Position numbers and translations under genes: made by a program
Notes under the pieces: model-generated
What the model saw: only the letters and a program-made list of their open reading frames with translations
What the model was told of the DNA's origin: nothing
Database searches by the model: none
Shown: positions 1 through 11,290 of the stretch, piece after piece
How the letters are laid out: each line of letters starts with the position of its first letter
Position numbering within the stretch: the first letter of the stretch is position 1
Source of the DNA: Aurelia coerulea
Lineage: Eukaryota > Cnidaria > Scyphozoa > Semaeostomeae > Ulmaridae
NCBI GenBank assembly: GCA_039566865.1
Contig: CM076943.1
Location: 21,689,163-21,753,162, forward strand
Direction of reading: 5' to 3'
Length of the DNA: 64,000 nt

Positions 1-1587
1 ATATATTCTAATGCATGTGAGTGTTGTTGCACCCACCGTTATTAATGTCAGGAAGGCTAGGAAGGAAAACCAAGATAATTTTGCTTGTCGTTATCTTTCG
101 TTTTTGCAGGGGTTTTAAAAGGGACTTTCTGCAGAGAACCACAGGAAGGAATGATTGATTAAAGCCGCGTAATTTATAATTTCGACGTCCCTGTTGAAAG
201 TTAACAGATCAATCCGGAGGGTCCCTTATTCTGGTGACAAAGTTTGCATCTTCGATCTACCGGGTGTCCCAAAAAAAAACTTAAAACCCTTGATAAAATT
301 TCTTTTCGAGTCGTTTTTTCAATGACCCAAAAATAACAGTAGATGATATAATATTTACTTTGATGTAAAAAAGGTAGAAAAATGCATGGTAGAAAAATTA
401 TACGTGAAAACCTTTTTTTGAGCTACTGTATAGTTTTTAAGCAACGTAGTCAATCTTGCCTAAGAGTCAAAATATTCAGATTTCTTATCATCATTGAAGT
501 CTCCAATGATAGAGCGCATTTATTTCTGTCATTTATGACCAGACCAGAAGTTTTACATGCACAAAGAAATTGATCAGGCAACCATCAGTGCTTTTTTTCT
601 GTATGATTCAAAACCAGGTAGCCCTAAAAATGGCTAAATTTGCTAATTTTCAAACCAATTACAAGATCAACTATGTCTTGGAAAATAATGTGGTCCTTCA
701 TTTACTTGACAAAAAAAGAAAACTGGAGATTGCCCTTGTAATCAAATGTTGGTAACTTTAAAGGGGGGGGGGTACTTTTTTGGGACACCCGGTACTTGAT
801 GTGCTTGTTCCTCAGTTCCTGATTTACGCTGAATATATTTATCAAACATCCATCTGATAAGCCAATGGAAAGTAAAATAAATCCAGACCGTTGTTTGAAT
901 ATTATGCTGCAAAACTGTGGAAAATGTGTAAAACTTCGAATCTTTCATTTTTAACCTTCCAATATAATTCTTTGCACTAAACTCATCAGTCAAAGGAAAT
1001 CTAAGCATATCAAATTGGCTCATTCCACTTGTTGTAAAAATTCCAGCCTATCAGAAATCAGTATTTCCCGTTGACATAGATCAGTTACCCAAATACGGTT
1101 GGGCACGTGTGAAAGCCTATTGAATTTGCTTGGTTGTTTTTATCGTAGACTTATGTTTGTTTAGATTCGCTTTTTTCTCAAAAATGAGCATAACTTATTC
1201 AGTTGATCTACAATTTCTTCTGCATGAGCTCTTTTGGACCCTAGCATTGATTATAAATGTTATGTAAAGGTTCTAGCTAACCTGTGTTCCAAAAGCATTA
1301 TTTTGCAAGAAAATAGGTATGTATGTATGTATGTATAATTTTGCCATCAAACTAAATGTAACTAGTCATGAAAGAAAAGAAATCTAATTACAATATCTAT
1401 TAATTTAAAATAATTACAGGCAAAAACTACATATCTAATTTAATAATCTAATTTAAAAACACCCCATGGTTAAAGATGGCAGCGGTAGCATTAAAAGGTC
1501 AATTCGACCTTGTTTCCATAATGGTCCCTGGTCATTTCTAGATCGTGAATATATATTGTATTAATCCCGTATGCTCGCACATTTCAG
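1..1587. other. Guanylate cyclase intron, left part
   Basis: No exon of the cyclase was found here; the previous coding exon should end in a residue run leading into VETVGDKYM and lies left of the window. It contains one TA-flanked palindromic element (260-792) and a short ATGT microsatellite near 1318-1336. The rest shows nothing I recognise. Confidence 0.6.
260..792. mobile_element. TA-flanked palindromic MITE, CCGGGTGTCCC termini
   Basis: The left end CCGGGTGTCCCAAAAAA and right end TTTTTTGGGACACCCGG are inverted repeats, flanked on each side by TA (258-259 and 793-794), as in Tc1/mariner-type insertions. The interior (about 380-680) is clearly similar to 27800-28085, so this is an internally deleted relative of the longer element at 26262-28932. 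It carries no transposase. Confidence 0.75.
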
Positions 1588-3440
1588 GTAGAAACAGTTG
1601 GAGACAAGTACATGTCCGTGAGTGGACTACCAATCACATGTGAAAGGCATGCACATAATATCGTCAACCTCTGCTTGGATATGCAAGAAATTGCTCAAGG
1701 AATAATCATCAACGGCAAACAAGTCCAGGTGAAGAAATGCTTTGATGAAATATGTTTGTGTCTTATCTGAGGAATCTAACTACCCCCCCCCCCCCCAGAT
1801 GCACTACTCAGTAACCTTTCTTCTTCGGAATATTGGGTTTGCGCACAGGCGAGATGATTTCTGTAAATGCTTGCTTTTTCAGTCGTCTACCTGCTGCACT
1901 GCAAAATGAAGCATAGGCTCCAAATCTTTAAAAAGGCTGGTGTAAAATTGAGTGACTTATTTCTTTGTACTGAATGACTTCAAAGAAACTTTTGCTATTT
2001 CTCTATAATTCTACCGTTGGACTTTTCTGAAATCTTCAATGTTTTCAGAGTTGGAGTGTTTTTCTTCTTTATCAGGAATTCAAGAAAAATTTTCAAAAAA
2101 ACTTAAAACCATTGTAATTTCTAAACTGTTTGAAGCAACATGAAATAGTTTCGAAGAAAACCATAGTTCATAGATGTCTACAATACGGTATCAAGCAAAG
2201 GTGTGTCATTTTTCTGGTTTATGATTTAGAAATTTGATGACGTCACACACTCAAATGAGCTGAAATTTAGAATACGCTGTAATTTTGAAAAATATTCAAA
2301 ATTTCTGGAAAGTCTAACGGTAGAATTATAGATAAGTATTTAAAGTTCCTTTCAAGCCATTCAATCAGAAGAAATAGGTCATTGAATTTTACACCCACTT
2401 TTCTACTTTCACTCTTTTGACTTTATCACACGCGGGGTGTCCAAGTCAGACCTAAGGCCTTTTTGTGTTGGGTCGATGCAAAATTCTTGTGCCTGGGAGG
2501 AATTCTTGTGGGGTATTTTGCTATTTAGGCGCCTACGTTTTGGGTCTGTAGGGAGATCAATTGAATCTATCTGAAAAATCTTAATATTCTGGCTCCGGGT
2601 AAACTTCGGACCTCTTAGTGTAGGTCTTCATGAATTCTTGTAGGTCCACTTGTTTGGGTTTGACTTGAATTTAACATCCCGTTTTATTCAAATTTAACTT
2701 ATTTTGATAGATCAGGGGTGGCACGAGTGGAGGGCTAAAGGAGGCTACAGCCCCTCTCGGAAGCATCTAGCCCCCTCGTCGGAGCAAATTTGAGGTTATT
2801 TTCGGAGGAAGTTTGGCAAAATGACGTACACAACCTGTATTTTTTGCCATTTTAGCCCCTCTGTTGGAAGATATCTGGCGCCACCCATGAGATAAATCAC
2901 AATGGTCTCGTAGCCTGGTATAGACTCCCTCTGGACTATGATAGGCCCTTGATTAATCCCTTGCTTTTCTATTGTTCTGGCAAAAATTCAGGGTCTGACT
3001 TTCTTATAACGTGGTTTCTTAAAGGCGGTATTTTACTGTAACTCGTGATACAACTGAAGACAAGTATATTGAATACTGCACAATTTGGATCGGCCTTCCA
3101 GAAAAAGCCATTTTAAAATTTTCTGTATCTCAAATTTCTGTTTTCCACAGGTGACGATTGGCGTACACTCTGGTGAAGTTGTAGCGGGAGTTGTCGGTCA
3201 AAAATTGCCGAGATATTGCTTATTCGGTAATACGGTCAATTTAACGAGCAGATGTGAAACTACTGGTTTGAAAGGCAAAATCAATGTATCTGAATACACT
3301 TACAAGTAAGAAGGCATTTTGTTCGTCTCATTTGCTCGCGGAAGTAGCTCTGAGGACACAAATCGTAGTGCCGCGCAGGCTTACATCAGCTGTGTAGAGG
3401 CCTGTCACTCCAGTCGCGTGAATGAATCATTGTTGTTTGT

Positions 3441-3526
<86 letters not shown>

Positions 3527-6500
3527 TCTTGTTTGCTTGCTTGCTTATTTTACTTATTACTCTCTTGCTTGCTTGCTTGCTTGTTTGCTTGCTTGATTAT
3601 TTTACTTATTACTCTCTTGCTTGCTTGCTTGCTTGTTTGCTTGCTTGCTTATTTTACTTATTACTCTCTTGCTTGCTTGCTTGTTTGCTTGCTTGCTTAT
3701 TTTACTTATTACTCTCTTGCTTGCTTGCTTGCTTGTTTGCTTGCTTGCTTACTTTACTTATTACTCTCTTGCTTGCTTGCTTGCTTGTTTGCTTGCTTGC
3801 TTATTTTACTTATTACTCTCTTGCTTGCTTGCTTGCTTGTTTGCTTGCTTGCTTATTTTACTTATTACTCTCTTGCTTGCTTGCTTGCTTGTTTGCTTGC
3901 TTGCTTACTTTACTTATTACTCTCTTGCTTGCTTGCTTATTTTACTTATTACTCTCTTGCTTGCTTGCTTGCTTGCTTGTTTGCTTGCTTGCTTGCTTAT
4001 TTTACTTATTACTCTCTTGCTTGCTTGCTTGCTTGCTTGCTTGTTTGCTTGCTTGCTTGCTTATTTTACTTATTACTCTCTTGCTTGCTTGCTTGCTTGC
4101 TTGCTTATTTTACTTATTACTCTCTTGCTTGCTTGCTTATTTTACTTATTACTCTCTTGCTTGCTCGCTTCCTTGCATGCTTGCATGCTTGATGCTCATT
4201 TGTCTTCAGCAAGATCCCTCCTTGACTTCATCATCTTGTAACTTATTGTCAGTAACCAATAACCATTGAAAACAGAACTTTGATGGTTTGCTAGAACAAA
4301 ACAAAAACATCGAGTAACTGATCAAAGAAGACACAATACAGATAGCCAAAGCCAATACGAACAGCGCTAAAATAAGGGTGATCAAAAGGATCCGTTGAAA
4401 TCTATGCTTCAAACGGAAAGGTGTATTCAGCAAATGATGTCCTTTTCGAAAGTAGATGAATGCGTTTGAAAATTTATCTTCATCCCCTGCATGTTTTGCT
4501 ATTCTAGTGCGACAATTCCTGCAAGTTGTTTTTGACTCCATGTAAACACAAATAAGCAACTAAATTCTGTCTCCAATTATATGTCACATGAAAATGCCTG
4601 CGAATAAAAACATTTGAAGAATATTGCATTAGCAATTTTGCGTTATCGCAAATCCTACATGACATCTTTTTTTTGAAACGGACTCAAAATTGCGTAAGTT
4701 ATTGCACTTTGGTAAGCAAGTAAAGCACAAGGACGACGTTTCGAGCATGGCTCATCATCAAGTCTATATCAACAACTATTGCTCAAGTTCTAAAACATAG
4801 GCCTGGCAAGGATCAGATATATGTTTTCGCATATTTCCTGTGAAAATTTATATCTATTTGATGACAGACGCTTTTGCTTGCAGTTATATGCTCTGATCCG
4901 CCAGAGCTCAGCATACGAAATACTTGCAGAGTTATTTACATTTTCAACGCGACTAATCGATCGTAGAAATGCTGTGTTTGCATTCTGAAGTCAATATAAT
5001 AAGCATCGGCTATTTTAGGTAATATCCTCCTTTGTCATATCACAGCAAATTTCTGATTCTAAAAATGAGATTTCAACTAGTTTCTAGAAAAAAATTTCTT
5101 GAAACAGGCACATTTATACTTGTCTGTGTGGTAAGCAAAACATTCTTGGCAAGAATTCTTAATCAGAATATTTTTCCTCGTTAGAAATGGTTTGCTTAGA
5201 ACTGGGACAAAATTCACAAAAAAGTATTTGATGCTACTTATTTTGAGAAGCCTTTTTCCTGTTTTAAGCAAACGAATAATCTATTGTTTTACTTTGTAAA
5301 TGATTGTTTGCTTATTGAATTTTTAGCTTGCCACATGGACAAAAGTATGAGTGTGCTCGTTTCAAGAGGCTTTGTTCTTCAAACTAGTGTTTTCTTCTGA
5401 GCAAGGGTAAAACGCAGGTTTGCAGGTTGGTAAAACGCATGTTTCAGGCCAATGGGCACTGGCTAGAGGCGAGGGCAGGGGCGGGCCCAGCCAGAAGTTG
5501 AAGGGGAGGGAGTCATCTTGCAAAGAGGGCGCCAAAAACATAATGGAAAGTGAGTGCGCCGAAGGCGCGTGAACATTGTTGGGCCCTTTTTTAGGTAGAA
5601 TTCTTTGATTGACTACTAAATCTAAATAACGTCTTGATTTATATATTTCTCACATATTTACATCGAAACAGTTAAAAAATTGCGTGTTAAATTCAAATTC
5701 AGCAAACAATAGCCTGCGTGCAGCCTCGACAAGCCTATTCAACAATTGCAATTGCTGTTAAACAATTGCTATTCAAAACCACTAATGTAATTGAATTTTT
5801 TAGGACAATGGGTGATCTTGAAAAGCTGATGCCCTGACTGAAGCAGCAGGAGCTGGTCATTGCATGGGTTATTGCATAGGTACTGCGGTTACCGTAAAAG
5901 CTCTATTAAGCCCCCTCTCTATTGACCCCCTCTCTCTAAGCCAAAACTTCAAATAAACACCCCTCTCTACTAAGCATCCCCATTTAAATCAAATCCCAGA
6001 GGTTACCAAAGATGCAACTGTCGACATCGAAGAACCTTCCAGGAAAACAATAGAAGAAAGGAAACAATATTAATTTCGTTATCGATGCTTTTCTTATTCA
6101 GATAGAACAATAGGGGATGATCGATCATTCAAAAGCTGGTCCTTTGTTTCTACCATTCCAATACACCATATGAATAACATGGAAGTTATGCATATGGTGG
6201 GGACCATGTCAGACCTCACATGAGTGGTATTGAATAGCAGGCCCCTCGCCTCTAGCCAGACTCTTTTGGCCTAAAACCTGAGTTTTACCAACCCGTAAGC
6301 CTGCGTTTTATCAACCTGGAAACCTGCGTTTTACACTTGCCGTTTTTCCCCTTTTTAGAATCAGAAAATTGCAACGATGAACTCGGTAGTGCTTACTCAT
6401 CTCTGATAGATATGAATTATGATCAATGTGGACTTCCTTGTTCATAGTAAACGTGGTCTTTCTTAAAGAGGCATGGTCACCCAGGGCTCTGTGTGACAAT

Positions 6501-6831
6501 GGTTCTTGAATCCTTTGTGACCGCCTGCTTCAAAATTTTCCACACCAGACCTCACATTGGCCTATCGCAAAAAGCACACAATAGATTTTTTACATTGATT
6601 TGCAGCATAACATGACAGTGATAAAGAGTAGCAGCAATAAAGTCTGTTAGTAACACAATGGCAGAAATAGACCTCATTATTCATGAATAAATATTTTTGT
6701 CAATTTTTCTAAACAGACCCCTGATGAAGAATCCAGATGCGTTATGGGTCATTCAACCACGTGGTCCTGTCTACATGAAGGGCAAGAAAGAACCAATGAA
6801 TTGTTACATTCTGTCAAGGAAACCAAAGTAA
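1588..6831 (+). CDS. GUCY1B1: Soluble guanylate cyclase beta subunit, last three coding exons (5' part outside window)
   Basis: Coding exons are 1588-1728, 3151-3305 and 6717-6831, with GT-AG junctions and phases 0, 2 and stop. They join into a 136-residue C-terminal part of the cyclase catalytic domain. It opens with [15 protein letters not shown], continues with [20 protein letters not shown] and [11 protein letters not shown], then [12 protein letters not shown], and ends ILSRKPK before TAA. The order and motifs match the end of animal soluble guanylate cyclase beta-1. In that family the Asn and Arg of NTVNLTSR belong to the catalytic site, and the enzyme is a haem-containing heterodimer that makes cGMP in response to nitric oxide. 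The haem-NO-binding, PAS and coiled-coil parts and the start codon must lie left of position 1. The RPRYCLFG-type context favours beta over alpha; beta-1 versus another beta paralogue is inferred. The protein ends close after the catalytic domain, so no long tail is present. Confidence 0.93.
1910..2404. mobile_element. AGCATAGGTTC foldback element, copy 1 (right tip lost)
   Basis: It starts AGCATAGGCTCCAAATC and is an imperfect palindrome: TAATTCTACCGTTGGA on the left is answered by CTAACGGTAGAATTATAG on the right. The central part holds an intact TGACGTCA at 2238-2245. The right terminal repeat is missing or decayed after about 2404. It lies in a guanylate cyclase intron. Confidence 0.75.
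2712..2889. mobile_element. Small hAT-like MITE
   Basis: The ends CAGGGGTGGC and GCGCCACCCATG are imperfect inverted repeats around about 180 bp. Flanks TGATAGAT and AGATAAAT agree at 6 of 8 positions, a possible old 8-bp duplication. The interior repeats the AGCCCCTC motif in both orientations. Confidence 0.5.
3441..4190 (+). repeat. (CTTG)n minisatellite with interspersed 20-bp spacer
   Basis: Runs of CTTG alternate with TTATTTTACTTATTACTCTC about a dozen times, giving a higher-order unit of roughly 50-65 bp whose CTTG count varies; single TTTG variants recur at fixed places in the unit. Because CTTG runs have no stops, three forward frames stay open and yield Leu-Ala-Cys strings, which are not real proteins. 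It lies in the last guanylate cyclase intron. Confidence 0.95.
5402..6343. mobile_element. Inverted-repeat element, GCAAGGGTAAAACGC termini
   Basis: The left arm (GCAAGGGTAAAACGCAGGTT, then GGTTGGTAAAACGC, ending ACTGGCTAGAGGCGAGG by 5473) is answered by the right arm 6237-6343, which reads CCTCGCCTCTAGCCAG and ends TGCGTTTTACACTTGC. Arms are about 75-105 bp. The left arm is followed directly by a CAGGGGCGGG fragment. No coding capacity was seen. Confidence 0.6.
5474..5590. mobile_element. CAGGGGCGGG hAT-like fragment
   Basis: It begins CAGGGGCGGGCCCAGCCAG and continues with a GCGCCGAAGGCGCG palindrome. The same sequence, reverse-complemented, flanks the L2 fragment at 51115-51177 and 53064-53097. 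The CAGGGG tip suggests the hAT superfamily; the other end was not located. Confidence 0.5.
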
Positions 6832-7057
6832 ATAATGTCGATCTAAGTTGCGTTGCAGTGACATTTTGAGAGATTTGTTTGTGTTTTTTTAGAGCACATT
6901 TGATGTATTTAATTCTGATAAATTCTGTACATATTCTCACCATGCTCTGCATACTTCCAGTGTTTGAGCCCATCTTGATAATACTGTAAATCAATGTTAC
7001 TGGGTGTCCCAAAATTTTTTTCTTATTTGAGCTCTTGTTTTAGTAAAAGTACATGCT

Positions 7058-7063
7058 AATAAA
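7058..7063 (+). terminator. Possible polyadenylation signal of the guanylate cyclase gene
   Basis: An AATAAA hexamer lies about 230 bp after the guanylate cyclase stop codon and before the large transposon that begins near 7330. It is the first canonical hexamer I noticed downstream of the stop. AATAAA is common by chance in AT-rich DNA, so this is only a candidate. Confidence 0.35.
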
Positions 7064-7925
7064 CATCTATCATACAAGGCCCAACCTAGATCTGAGTATT
7101 TGTTTCATTTCTATATCTGAACGCATTGATTTTCTATCAATATTTTTCTGAAAAAAGAACAATACCTGCAAAGGTCACGAAGGGGGCAGGACACGGGGAA
7201 AGGAAGAGAGAAAGGGAAGAGAAAGGGGAAGCCCGTGTCCTCCCCCTTTCCTCCTTTCCCCTCCCGTATTTATTGATCAAGAGCGAGACTTGGAGCAAGT
7301 CCACGAAGGAGCCAAAAACAGTTTATTTGGTGATATGGTAAAGTGCGAGTTGCGAGTTGCAGTTGCGAGTTGCGAGTTACACTTATTTTGCGAGTTGCGA
7401 GTTGCAAGTTGAACTTATTATGCGAGTTACGAGTTGCGAGTTGCACTTAATTTGCGAGTTGCGAGTTGCGAGTTGAACGAAAGTTGCGAGTTGGAAACTC
7501 AAAAGTGCGAGTTGGAAACTCAAAAGTGCGAGTTGAAACTAAAATTACGAGTTGCCTGTTCTCTTTTGACTGAACGCATTTTTTGCCAAATAAAAGGGTT
7601 TTTTGAAGATTGCAATTGAATTTAGAACTGTTTTATGGATTTAGCGTTTTTAGGCCGTTGTAATTTTCTTTATGATAAATCAATTATAAGAAGCTGCAGG
7701 CTTATTACAATTTGTGGCTTTCATTCCCCCAAGTCGTTCACTAATATTACTTATTACTGTAATGCAGTAAACTGGGGACTTGACTTAGTCGTCTTCAAAG
7801 AAAATTAAAGGAGAATCATTAATTCGTTGTCTTTTCCTTTCAAGATGACTTGTGCAAGTCCATGTTAATTGCTGAGCTCAGAAAAGAAATTGAAGTAAAT
7901 TGAGCTCTGCTGAGGGTGTTTTTCG

Positions 7926-7989
7926 TAGCCTGCGTGCAGACTCTACTCCTCGAAAGTACTTTCGAGGAGTTGAGTCTGCACGCAGGCTA
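7926..7989. mobile_element. 64-bp hairpin element, TAGCCTGCGTGCAGACTC family
   Basis: The two 32-bp halves are inverted repeats with one mismatch and meet at CGAAAGTACTTTCG. The flanks are identical GTTTTTCG octamers (7918-7925 and 7990-7997). Other members are at 28291-28423 and 62807-62854. Confidence 0.8.
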
Positions 7990-8173
7990 GTTTTTCGATT
8001 TGCAAAAGCATCGTCAACAAAGGCAAATTCAAGAGGCATCACACTCCAATAAAATCAGGTGCTATTTAGCAAAAACCCCTTGCTTTTCAAAGAATTGGTA
8101 ACAGTTCCCTATAAGGCCCTCTTGCTTTTCAAATTTCGTAGGTTTTTTCGACGGAGTGATATATCACTCATGT

Positions 8174-9861
8174 TCGAAGGTGGGTGTACATGGGGTTAAA
8201 ATATTAACCCCTCCTCCCTACCTCGCATTTAACGATATCAGCTCTCCTCGCAAATACGGTTTTGTCCAATTGTTTCCTCCTCACATCACAAAAGTTAGTA
8301 AGTTGACTCCTCGCTCCTCGATGTCACAACGAAACAAATCTAACAAATCAAGGACACGCTAAATTCCGGCGTAAAATCAAAAGATTTGAAAATGAGACTT
8401 TTGGATGTGCCTTTAAATAGATCCAAAATAAATTTGCAACCATGATGTAAATCTTATGTAAACAGAAGTTTTCATACTGGAACTTTTTTGAAAAAAAATA
8501 TCCGTCGGATACAAATAAATACATTTTATGTTTCCCTCTTTTTCTTCTTTGGCAGATAACAATCATCACCCTTTTTTTCCTTTCTCTTGTTCCCTACTTG
8601 GTTTATCTTTTAACTCCACAGACCCATAGGAGCGTTTTTCAGATTAAAGGGGGGCAATAATTCGCGCTGAAGGCTACGGAGGTCCGGGGGCGAAGCCCCC
8701 AGAAAATCTTCTTGGCCGCTGCCGTCTTTTCTTTTGGCAACGCCCTTCTGTGTATTGCTGAAAGAGCATTTCATGCTCAGAGGTCCTGGAGAAAATATAG
8801 GAAACTTACGAATTCAAATATATATCAACCAGGCTAGCTAAAGTCAAACTACGACAGGATAAGGATACTTTGTCAAGCCTGTTGTGTAAGATTGACTTAA
8901 TATTTGACTCATTTGATTTACAAACTCATCGTGAATTCTCGTGAGCAGCGGTGATTAGAGTAAATTTTAAGTGGGAATACATCAAAATGAGGGGGTCTGG
9001 GGGCAGGGCCCCCAGGAAAATCTTTAGGGCCACGCACTTTACTTTGGCTTAGAATGCATCTCCCAATGTCATGCTTGCTATTAGCGACAAGTAACTGTGA
9101 TAGTTTTGTGACAGTTATCCTATGCACGAGTAACATTTTTGAAGAAACATCTTTGGCTTACAATGCATCTCCCAATATTATGCTTGCGATTGGCGACAAT
9201 GAAACTTTGATAGTTTTGTGACAGTTGTCCTATCAATTGGAGAATGAGGAACATTTTTGAAAAAACATCCTCTACTTTGGCTTAGAATGCATTCCCTGAT
9301 TCCATATTTGCCAGTGAAAGATTTGACATTCTTACCCAACCTATACACGCTATGGAACCTATTCGCCTAAATAGGTGGATGATCCTATACTGGGTGGGCT
9401 ACGATCTTATACTGGGTGGGTTATGATCTTATACTGGATGGGTTATTATACCCAGCTTTTTTCTCTTCTGTTTTCGAGGAATCTCGAGGACCATCTTTCG
9501 ACAACAGTACCAAGAGTAATCTGTGCAACTCATCACTGAACTTTTGAAGGCTCGTTTCCATACAAATGATACTTTGCAGCGCTATGCGCAATGTAGCGTA
9601 ATTTGGTCAGATTTCGGGTAAGAAATTCTGACCACATGTCTTCAAATCATTGTTCCTCCTCGCTTTTTAATGGAAAGGAACCTGAGCTCCTCGATTTTCA
9701 ATCTATAAACTTATTTTGTCCTCGCACCTCATTGGTTTGAGCAATTTTTTGGGATTCCTCCCTCGCACGAAAAATGCTAATCCTCGGATCCTCGGGCTTA
9801 AAAAGTAGCCTCCTCGCCTCCTCATTCTCCTCGGACTTAAGCCATGTACACCCACTCGAAG
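8174..9861. mobile_element. Element with GGTGGGTGTACATGG inverted ends
   Basis: The left end (AGGTGGGTGTACATGG) and right end (CCATGTACACCCACT) are inverted, followed inside by CTCCTCG-rich segments on both sides (8205-8330 and 9655-9830). The middle contains GGGGGC-rich patches near 8650-8720 and 8985-9020 and a duplicated ATGCATCTCCCAAT segment (9054 and 9162). No protein domain was recognised. Confidence 0.5.
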
Positions 9862-9907
9862 TAGCTTCAGGATGATTTCTTGCGTATCCTTCAGTCAGGC
9901 CTGCTCG

Positions 9908-10302
9908 GATACACGTTTTTTCTTTCGTAAGAAACTGAGAAAGCCCACAGAATTAAATTTTTCTTATTTTCAAGTGAAAATTTCAGCTTTTTAGTTCTAA
10001 AAGTTTCTTACTGTGTTTCTTATTTTTTAGATGCATGTAGTTTCTTCCACGGCCACGTATTCGTTTCTTGACAGACAGCACACTTTTTATCAAGAAAGAG
10101 AGTTCACTTTGCAAAACACAAATTTATCATGAATATTACTAAAAAATAAAGGCTTAACGATAATTTCCCATGACATCCGTGTATTTGGCTTTAAAAGTTT
10201 CTTGGCAATTCTCAAGCATAGTACTAGAGTTTCTTAAATTTTTCGCAATCCTAGTACCCTTTTCTTTTATGAACCAGTTTCTTATATAAAAAACGTGTAT
10301 GT
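9908..10302. mobile_element. ACACGT...AAGAAAC foldback element
   Basis: The left end TACACGTTTTTTCTTTCGTA and right end ATATAAAAAACGTGTA are inverted repeats, with several internal AGTTTCTTA / TAAGAAAC motifs. It belongs to the family at 59267-60412, 56730-57110 and the core of the 47.4-55.4 kb palindrome. Confidence 0.6.
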
Positions 10303-10752
10303 AAATTCGAAGTTAAGAAACTTTTCAGTCTTTAGTTATGAGTTGAAAAGTGTTTTGGACATACAGCCTATTTGTATTACCAACTCAAGAAATGCCAAAG
10401 AGAAGAATTTTTCTTCTCTGTAGGCCCAATTGTCCGAGCTCAACCTTTATTAGCGGCTCTCTGCGGATTAAAAAATTGTTCTTTAACTCCCCTGATCTTG
10501 ACAAAGGCTCTCCAAAAAATTACGGTGTTTTAGCTGCAAAAGATGGAAAATCTAAAATTTTTTTACCGAACTCGCAACTCGCATTTTAAATGTACCAACT
10601 CGCACTTTTCACTATTAACTCGCAACTCGCAGATAGCACCAACTCGCAACTCGTAACTCGTAACTCGCACTTTACTAATCCACTTTATTTGTAAGACCAT
10701 TCAACCCCTGCTGCAGCTCAAAATCCACAGAAATACAAATTTCACCAGTACG

Positions 10753-10812
10753 TAGTCTGTGTTCCAGACCACTTGGAAAGTTCCCTTCTCAAGTGGTCTG
10801 GAACACAGGCTA
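10753..10812. mobile_element. 60-bp hairpin element, TGTTCCAGACCA family
   Basis: The halves TAGTCTGTGTTCCAGACCA and TGGTCTGGAACACAGGCTA are inverted repeats around a 20-odd-bp loop. Identical CCAGTACG octamers (10745-10752 and 10813-10820) flank it. A longer relative is at 63440-63936. Confidence 0.8.
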
Positions 10813-10938
10813 CCAGTACGGAGCTTGAAGTAAAAAAAAAGATCAAAGGACCCAAGAAAGGGAAGAAAGATACTTTTTGTCTGTCTTATCCTGTCCGCGA
10901 AGCATGATTTCTGCTTGTTGTTTGAAGAAAAAGTACAC

Positions 10939-11290
10939 AACCCCACGGGGGGGGGGGTTCTTCCATAGTAAAGGTACCTGGGGATGTGCCGCGAGCAAGG
11001 GTATACTTTTTCGGACTTCTAGTCTAGCCAAGGGTATACTTTTTTGCAATTTTGGCCTACAACGGTCTAGCCAAGGGTATCATTTTTGACAATATTGGTC
11101 TAGCGAACGGTCATGATATCATATTTGGTACAAATTTGACAATATTGGTCCAGGAAATGGTCAAAATTGGTCTAGCCAAGGGTACCATTTTCGTAAAAAT
11201 TAGTCTAGCCTACGGTACCATTTTGAATATGCTCGCGGCAGACCCCTACCCACAATTTGGCCAAGAACCCCCCCCCCCCCCGTGCACAAC
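10939..11290 (+). repeat. CTAGCCAAGGGTA minisatellite bounded by G and C tracts
   Basis: A degenerate unit of about 35-45 bp, recognisable by TCTAGCCAAGGGTAYCATTTT and TGACAATATTGG, repeats about seven times between 10985 and 11230. A poly-G tract (about 10946) and a poly-C tract (about 11268), with CAACCCC-type sequence outside both, make the block roughly inverted at its ends. It may be a decayed transposon with internal tandem repeats. Confidence 0.65.

Larger units (their letters stand above)
7330..10683. mobile_element. 3.35-kb non-autonomous element with GCGAGTT subterminal arrays and 8-bp duplication
   Basis: The flanks are identical octamers TTTATTTG (7322-7329 and 10684-10691). Just inside, the ends share TAAAGTGCGAG in inverted orientation, followed by arrays of GCGAGTT on the left (7343-7560) and AACTCGC on the right (10567-10677). 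The interior has no recognisable transposase. It hosts a hairpin (7926-7989), an inverted-repeat element (8174-9861) and a foldback element (9908-10302). Subterminal repeats with 8-bp duplications suggest hAT or a related superfamily; the family is unproven. Confidence 0.65.

Noticed and set aside
3319..4269. Three overlapping 200-316-codon open frames rich in Leu, Ala and Cys
   Set aside because: They are translations of the CTTG minisatellite in three frames and lie wholly in a guanylate cyclase intron.
7343..10677. CRISPR array from the regular GCGAGTT repeats
   Set aside because: The repeats are contiguous heptamers without unique spacers, in an animal genome, and are inverted at the two ends of a transposon.
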